Positions 12,322 to 15,963 of a stretch of 15,963 nucleotides of DNA are shown piece after piece; the first letter of the stretch is position 1; every line of letters begins with the position of its first letter. The notes under the pieces were generated by a model. The model searched no databases and was not told the origin of the DNA. It worked only from the letters and a program-made list of their open reading frames with translations. Source of the stretch: SURF-32 sp964648365 (GTDB taxonomy: Bacteria > Planctomycetota > Phycisphaerae > UBA1845); assembly GCA_964648365.1 (NCBI GenBank), contig CAZYLK010000146.1:1-15963 (forward strand). Direction: 5' to 3'. A program made the position numbers and the translations under genes.

Positions 12322-12903
12322 ATGGATCCGTGGTATGCCAAATCGGTAGTGCTGATGGCCGGCGGTCTGATGGTGGCGATCCGCGCGCCCCACGGACAGC
12401 GCAGCCGCGGCGTTCCCGTCGCGCGCAGCCGCCGCGGGCGGCTCGAACTCGCCCTGCTGACCGTGGCGTGGCTGGCCTTCCTCCTGCCGCTGGTGTGGGT
12501 GTTTTCTTCGGCGCCGCGGTTTGCGGAGTATCCGCTGCATCCCGCGGCGTGGAGCGCAGGTCTCGTCCTGCTCGCGCTCGGGCTGTGGCTCTTCCACCGA
12601 TCGCACGCGGACCTCGGCGAGAACTGGTCCATCACCCTCGAAATGCGCGAGGGGCACCGGCTGATCCGCCACGGCCTCTACGCCCGCGTGCGCCATCCGA
12701 TGTACCTGGCCCTGCTGGTATACGGGCTCGGCCAGGCGCTGGTGCTGCCCAACTGGGTCGCCGGCCCCTCCTACACCGTCGCGATGCTCCTGCTGATCGC
12801 CTGCCGGCTTGGGCCGGAAGAGCGGATGATGCTGGAGGCGTTCGGCGAGGAGTACGAGGCGTACCGGAAGTCCACGCGGCGACTGGTGCCGGGTGTGTGG
12901 TGA
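12322..12903 (+). CDS. Isoprenylcysteine/PEMT-family membrane methyltransferase
   Basis: A 193-residue integral membrane protein with hydrophobic segments at about 6-21, 41-62, 74-91, 127-142 and 148-163. The C-terminal half carries the family signature: GHRLIRHGLYARVRHPMYLA (111-130) with the R-H-P SAM-binding motif, and EERMMLEAFGEEYEAYRKST (166-185). These are hallmarks of the ICMT/phospholipid methyltransferase superfamily, which transfers a methyl group from S-adenosylmethionine to a lipid, isoprenoid or thiol substrate in the membrane. Bacterial members are very varied, so the substrate is unknown. It seems monocistronic: the divergent neighbour is 332 nt away and the next gene has its own promoter. 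A hairpin at 12915-12931 (GGGGCG/CGCCCC) begins 12 nt after the stop but lacks a T tract. Confidence 0.9.
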   Translation: MDPWYAKSVVLMAGGLMVAIRAPHGQRSRGVPVARSRRGRLELALLTVAWLAFLLPLVWVFSSAPRFAEYPLHPAAWSAGLVLLALGLWLFHRSHADLGENWSITLEMREGHRLIRHGLYARVRHPMYLALLVYGLGQALVLPNWVAGPSYTVAMLLLIACRLGPEERMMLEAFGEEYEAYRKSTRRLVPGVW

Positions 12904-12938
12904 TTGCACGCGACGGGGCGATCGGCGCCCCCGACCGC

Positions 12939-12965
12939 CGATCTGACCGATCTGACCGGCTTGAC
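12939..12965 (+). repeat. Three 9-nt direct repeats reaching into the -35 box
   Basis: CGATCTGAC at 12939-12947 and 12948-12956, then the related CGGCTTGAC at 12957-12965. The third copy contains most of the -35 element TTGACT. This layout would suit an operator, but three short repeats may also be chance in GC-rich DNA. Confidence 0.55.
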
Positions 12966-12990
12966 TTTAAGCCAACGGATGTGCTAGCTT
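12961..12990 (+). promoter_or_regulatory. Sigma70-type promoter upstream of the SBBP protein gene
   Basis: TTGACT (12961-12966), 18 nt, TAGCTT (12985-12990), with TG one base before the -10 (extended -10, TGCTAGCTT). The region is also AT-richer than its surroundings. It predicts a start near 12997 and a leader of about 220 nt before the ATG at 13217. Confidence 0.6.
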
Positions 12991-13204
12991 AGCCGCCCGG
13001 GCCGGTAGATAAGTGATCAGCTTCATGACGCCGCGTCAGCGTTGCGCGGCGGAATCAGTCTCGAGCTTGGTTCGTGAGGTTTCGCGAGCGTGGCGGTGGT
13101 CTCTATGTACGGCGCGCCGCGATGCAGGGCGCCCGGGAAACGGCTCGCGCGCGGGGTCCGTGTGTGCGCTCGCGGCGCGCGCCCGTGTTGAATCGGCGAT
13201 GGAA

Positions 13205-13213
13205 GGGGAGAGG
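13205..13213 (+). promoter_or_regulatory. Ribosome binding site of the SBBP protein gene
   Basis: GGGGAGAGG, with GGAG ending 6 nt before the ATG at 13217. It decides the start, because the protein from there begins directly with a signal peptide. Confidence 0.75.
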
Positions 13214-13216
13214 TTC

Positions 13217-14842
13217 ATGATGCGGTCTGTGATGGTGTCTCGAAAGTGGTGGGGCGCGTGTCTGGCAGCGGCGATGTCCACGGGTGTCTTGGCGCAGGCG
13301 CAGTTGGACTGGAGCGCCCGGCTGGATGGCGGGGACAGCGACGACGATCTGGCCTTTCAGCAGGTCGTGTTCGACGACGGCTCGGTAGCCGTCACCGGTT
13401 ACTCGTGGGCTGATGCCACGGCGTACGACCTGTTCACCGCGAGATGGGATGGGCGTGGCAGGCTGCTCTGGCAGCGGCGGTTCGATGGCGGTTTCGGCGA
13501 GGACGACTTCGCTTACAACCTGGCTGCCGACGCGGCCGGGAATCTGTTCGTGTTCGGCTCGACCAGCGGTGGACCGGGCGGCCGCAATCTAACCGTGCTC
13601 AAGTACGATTCCGACGGCGCCCTGCTGTGGGACCGCCACTACGACGGACCGGCCCAATCGGTCGAGTATCCCGGCAACCCCAACGCGATCGCTGTCGATG
13701 AGAGCGGCAGTGTGTACGTCACCGGGCAGTCCGTCGGTCTGTCGGGTTATTTTGAGTTTGTCACACTCAAGTACGACGCCGACGGGAATCTGGATTGGCA
13801 GCGCCGCTACGCCGGGGCCGGCGGCGACAATGCCGGCGGCTGGGGCCTCGTGCGCAGCGGCTCCGGCCGGATTTTCGTGGCCGGCGACGCTCCCAACGAG
13901 AACGGCAACACAGACATCACCGTCCTGCAGTATGACGCCGACGGCAATCTCCTGTGGGCGCGGCAGTACGACGGCCCCGGCGCCAGCACGGACTCTCTGT
14001 ACAACATTGCCGGCGACGACTTCGGAAACGTGTACGTGTGCGGCATCACCTACGCTGCCGGCTCGAACTACGACTACGTCACCGTGAAGTACGACGGGGG
14101 CGGCGCACTTCAATGGGCCGCGCAGTACGACTTCGGGCTGGGCGTGGACTACGGCTTCGCGCTGGCCGTCGACGCGCAGCAGAACGTCTACGTCACCGGC
14201 GAATCCATGACCAGTGGCGGCGAATATGACATTGCCACCGTCCGTTATCGCGCGGACGGCACGCAGGACTGGGTGCAGCGCTACACCGATCCGACCTGGT
14301 TCGGCGAAGACGGCGGCAGTTCGGTCGTCGTCGATGCCGGCGGTTCGGCCTACGTCGTCGGCTACTCGTGGCGCGGTTGGAGCCGGGCCAAGGACGCCGT
14401 CCTGCTGCGCTACGAACCGGATGGGACGCTCTCGCTGGAACACCTCTTCGACGGGCCCCCCGGAGGCGAAGACGCTTACTTCGCCGTCGATCTGGGACCG
14501 GGTGAAGATATCTACGCCTGCGGCACGTCGCTGGGAGCGAGAACTCGCGCGGACTATGTCATCAACAGATTCCAATCCGACGCGTGCACCGGCGGCGAGC
14601 GCATCGCGCAGGCCAGATGCCGCAACCGCAACGGCAGCGACCAATTGAAGGTCAAGCTGGCGGGCGGACTGCCCGGCGACACGTTCGCAGTCGAGCTTTC
14701 GACCGGCGAGCGGTTGGAGGGAACGCTCAAGCCCAGCGGCAAGGCGAAGGTCAAGTTCAACGACCTCAACGGCGGCCCGGGCGAAGCCACGGCCACGTGG
14801 GGGTGCGGCGGCGCGACGGTGCAGGAATATCAGTGTCCGTAG
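13217..14842 (+). CDS. Secreted SBBP-repeat beta-propeller protein with C-terminal Cys domain
   Basis: A 541-residue exported protein. Residues 1-27 are a signal peptide (RKWWGACLAAAMSTGVLAQA). Residues about 30-453 consist of eight repeats of 52-56 residues, each with a tryptophan-led strand (DW or LLW, then R-x-YDG) and later a GNVYVTG-like and a YDxxTVKYDxDG strand; the anchors are W32, W85, W138, W194, W247, W300, W352 and L406. These are SBBP repeats, which fold as beta-propeller blades. Residues 457-541 form a separate domain with Cys457, Cys468, Cys530 and Cys540 (QLKVKLAGGLPGDTF, GKAKVKFN, TATWGCG), probably two disulfides. No anchor or sorting signal was recognised. The function is unknown; such proteins are usually extracellular or cell-surface binding proteins. 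Confidence 0.88.
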   Translation: MMRSVMVSRKWWGACLAAAMSTGVLAQAQLDWSARLDGGDSDDDLAFQQVVFDDGSVAVTGYSWADATAYDLFTARWDGRGRLLWQRRFDGGFGEDDFAYNLAADAAGNLFVFGSTSGGPGGRNLTVLKYDSDGALLWDRHYDGPAQSVEYPGNPNAIAVDESGSVYVTGQSVGLSGYFEFVTLKYDADGNLDWQRRYAGAGGDNAGGWGLVRSGSGRIFVAGDAPNENGNTDITVLQYDADGNLLWARQYDGPGASTDSLYNIAGDDFGNVYVCGITYAAGSNYDYVTVKYDGGGALQWAAQYDFGLGVDYGFALAVDAQQNVYVTGESMTSGGEYDIATVRYRADGTQDWVQRYTDPTWFGEDGGSSVVVDAGGSAYVVGYSWRGWSRAKDAVLLRYEPDGTLSLEHLFDGPPGGEDAYFAVDLGPGEDIYACGTSLGARTRADYVINRFQSDACTGGERIAQARCRNRNGSDQLKVKLAGGLPGDTFAVELSTGERLEGTLKPSGKAKVKFNDLNGGPGEATATWGCGGATVQEYQCP

Positions 14843-14938
14843 GGTGCGGGTGCCGGACGAGGCTCGGTCGGCCGTGGCCACGAATCGCGAACGCTGTTAG
14901 AGTCTCTCCTCACCTGTCGAGTTCTGAGGAGGACAACC
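14843..14938 (+). other. Short gap before the sugar-binding lipoprotein gene
   Basis: 96 nt. TTAGAGT at 14897-14903 is a weak -10 candidate with no convincing -35. No terminator for the upstream gene was seen. The strong ribosome site GAGGAGG lies at 14926-14932. Confidence 0.4.
14926..14932 (+). promoter_or_regulatory. Ribosome binding site of the sugar-binding lipoprotein gene
   Basis: GAGGAGG, 6 nt before the ATG at 14939: a near-perfect anti-16S match that fixes the start. Confidence 0.88.
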
Positions 14939-15963
14939 ATGAACAAGTTTGAGCGTGAAACCGCGGCGCGTCGGGGTCGATTCGTTCGCACGTCCAAGCC
15001 GAATGACCTGATCAGCTCGGTGGCCGTGATCATGCTGATCGGCGCCATGACGGCGTACAGCGGGTGCAAGCGCTCGGGGTCGCAGCCGGCGACGAATTCG
15101 GGATCGACGGAAACCGGCGGCAAGGCCTCCGAGGCCGTCGCCCCATCGGCCGGCGATGACGCCGCTCCCGCGCCCGCGGCGGGCGGCAAGACCATCGGCG
15201 TCACGCTGCTGACCATGCAGCATCAGTTCTACCAGGATCTTCGCGCCGGCCTCGAAGAAGCGGCCGCGGAGCATGGCTACAACGTCGTCGTCAACAGCGC
15301 GGAGTTCGACCCGGCCCGGCAGGCGGACCAGATCGACCAGCTTATCGTGCAGAAGGTCGATGCGATGGTCGTTTGCCCGTGCGACTCCAAGAGCGTCGGC
15401 GCCGGCATTCTGGCGGCCAACGAGGCCGGCATCCCCGTGTTCACGGCCGACATCGCCAGTACGTCGCCGATAGGCAAGGTCACGTCGCACGTCGCATCCG
15501 ATAACGTCGCCGGCGGCCGCGCGGCCGCGAAGCTGATGGTCGATGCGCTCGGCGGCGCCGGCAAGGTCGCCATCCTCTCCCATCCGGAAGTCGCCAGCGT
15601 CACCGACCGGGTCAACGGCTTCAAGGAAGCCATCGCGGCGCACGCGGACATTGAGGTCGTGGCGGAACTTTCCGCCAACGGCAAGCGCGACAAGGCCGTC
15701 CGCGTGATGGAAGACCTGTTGCAGTCTCACCCCGATCTGAGCGGCGTCTTCGGCATCAACGACGACTCGGCGCTGGGCGCGCTGGCGGCGATCGAAGCGG
15801 CCGGGAAGGTGGGACAGATCAAGATCGTCGGCTACGATGCGACGCCCGAGGCCCGCTCCCGCATCGCCGACGGCGGCATCTACGGCGACGTCATTCAGCA
15901 TCCGCGACAGATCGGCAAGCTCACGGTCGCAGCGATTCACGACTTCTTCGAGGGGCGCACGCC
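14939..15963 (+). CDS. RbsB-like sugar-binding lipoprotein of an ABC transporter (3' end outside window)
   Basis: The frame is open from 14939 to the window end (341 codons plus 2 nt); the protein is cut close to its natural end. It is a periplasmic-binding-protein-like (type 1, D-ribose/RbsB group) protein that captures a sugar outside the cytoplasmic membrane and hands it to an ABC permease. N-terminus: a basic 24-residue leader, a hydrophobic helix (25-40), then SGC with Cys43 as the likely lipidated residue; the lipobox (AYSGC) is weak. A low-complexity linker rich in Gly, Ser, Ala and Pro covers 44-83. The binding domain starts at KTIGVTLLT (84-92), with FYQDLRAGLEEAAAEHGY, DQIDQLIVQKVDAMVVCP, ASDNVAGGRAAAKLM, GKVAIL, RVNGFKEAI, GINDDSALGALAAIEAAGK and IVGYDATPEA. 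The ligand cannot be told. Permease and ATPase genes are expected just downstream. Confidence 0.93.
   Translation, partial: MNKFERETAARRGRFVRTSKPNDLISSVAVIMLIGAMTAYSGCKRSGSQPATNSGSTETGGKASEAVAPSAGDDAAPAPAAGGKTIGVTLLTMQHQFYQDLRAGLEEAAAEHGYNVVVNSAEFDPARQADQIDQLIVQKVDAMVVCPCDSKSVGAGILAANEAGIPVFTADIASTSPIGKVTSHVASDNVAGGRAAAKLMVDALGGAGKVAILSHPEVASVTDRVNGFKEAIAAHADIEVVAELSANGKRDKAVRVMEDLLQSHPDLSGVFGINDDSALGALAAIEAAGKVGQIKIVGYDATPEARSRIADGGIYGDVIQHPRQIGKLTVAAIHDFFEGRT

Larger units (their letters stand above)
12904..13216 (+). other. Promoter region and about 220-nt leader of the SBBP protein gene
   Basis: No gene was seen. It holds the 12915-12931 hairpin, the 9-nt repeats at 12939-12965, the promoter at 12961-12990, and a leader running to 13216. 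An in-frame ATG at 13013 would add 68 residues before the signal peptide; these are arginine- and serine-rich and lack a ribosome site, so I treat them as leader. Confidence 0.55.

Noticed and set aside
14897..15940. 347-codon minus-strand frame opposite the sugar-binding protein
   Set aside because: The plus-strand frame has the family motifs and a strong ribosome site; the minus frame is its shadow.

Overview
This window looks like an ordinary chromosomal stretch from a member of the Planctomycetota, probably Phycisphaerae-like. I infer this from the high GC content, the membrane protein ending in a CxxC-YDLTGN-CPECG zinc ribbon, the flagellins with a TGGGAxFxIGP motif, the SBBP-repeat secreted protein, and the many short intergenic repeats. 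The affiliation is inferred from protein style and was not confirmed by a search.

Layout. Positions 1-5333, minus strand: an HDOD signalling gene (4413-5333) followed by two tandem flagellin genes (2072-3556 and 153-1613). Each flagellin has its own sigma28-like promoter of the same design (TAAAG, 15 nt, GACGATT) and a long 5' leader (about 210 and 330 nt). A strong hairpin terminator with a UUCG loop separates the two genes. Positions 5718-8597, minus strand: a 959-residue protein with two ClpA/ClpC-type AAA+ modules and a C-terminal third that resembles peptide chain release factor RF2, without the GGQ and SPF motifs. Divergent from it, 8945-10097, plus strand: phoU and a small two-TM zinc-ribbon protein in a probable operon. 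Positions 10098-10438: a convergent gap filled with two unrelated repeat families. Positions 10439-11989, minus strand: a secreted vanadium-haloperoxidase/PAP2-type enzyme. Positions 12322-12903, plus strand: an isoprenylcysteine/PEMT-type membrane methyltransferase. Positions 13217-14842, plus strand: a secreted eight-repeat SBBP beta-propeller protein with a C-terminal Cys domain. Position 14939 to the window end, plus strand: an RbsB-like sugar-binding lipoprotein, cut by the window edge.

How the parts relate: the first 5.3 kb is a motility locus (filament subunits plus a possible HDOD regulator). phoU and its partner point to phosphate signalling. The binding protein probably begins an ABC sugar-import operon that continues outside the window. 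The other genes look like single transcription units.

The strongest candidate for something undescribed is the AAA+/RF2-like fusion at 5718-8597. Its first ATPase site has a broken Walker B, its second has a complete ATPase site but no aromatic GYVG pore loop, and its tail keeps the start, the middle and the extreme C-terminus of RF2 while losing the peptide-release domain. This suggests a ribosome- or translation-linked ATPase rather than an ordinary unfoldase. No tRNA, rRNA, CRISPR array, prophage or intact insertion sequence was seen.
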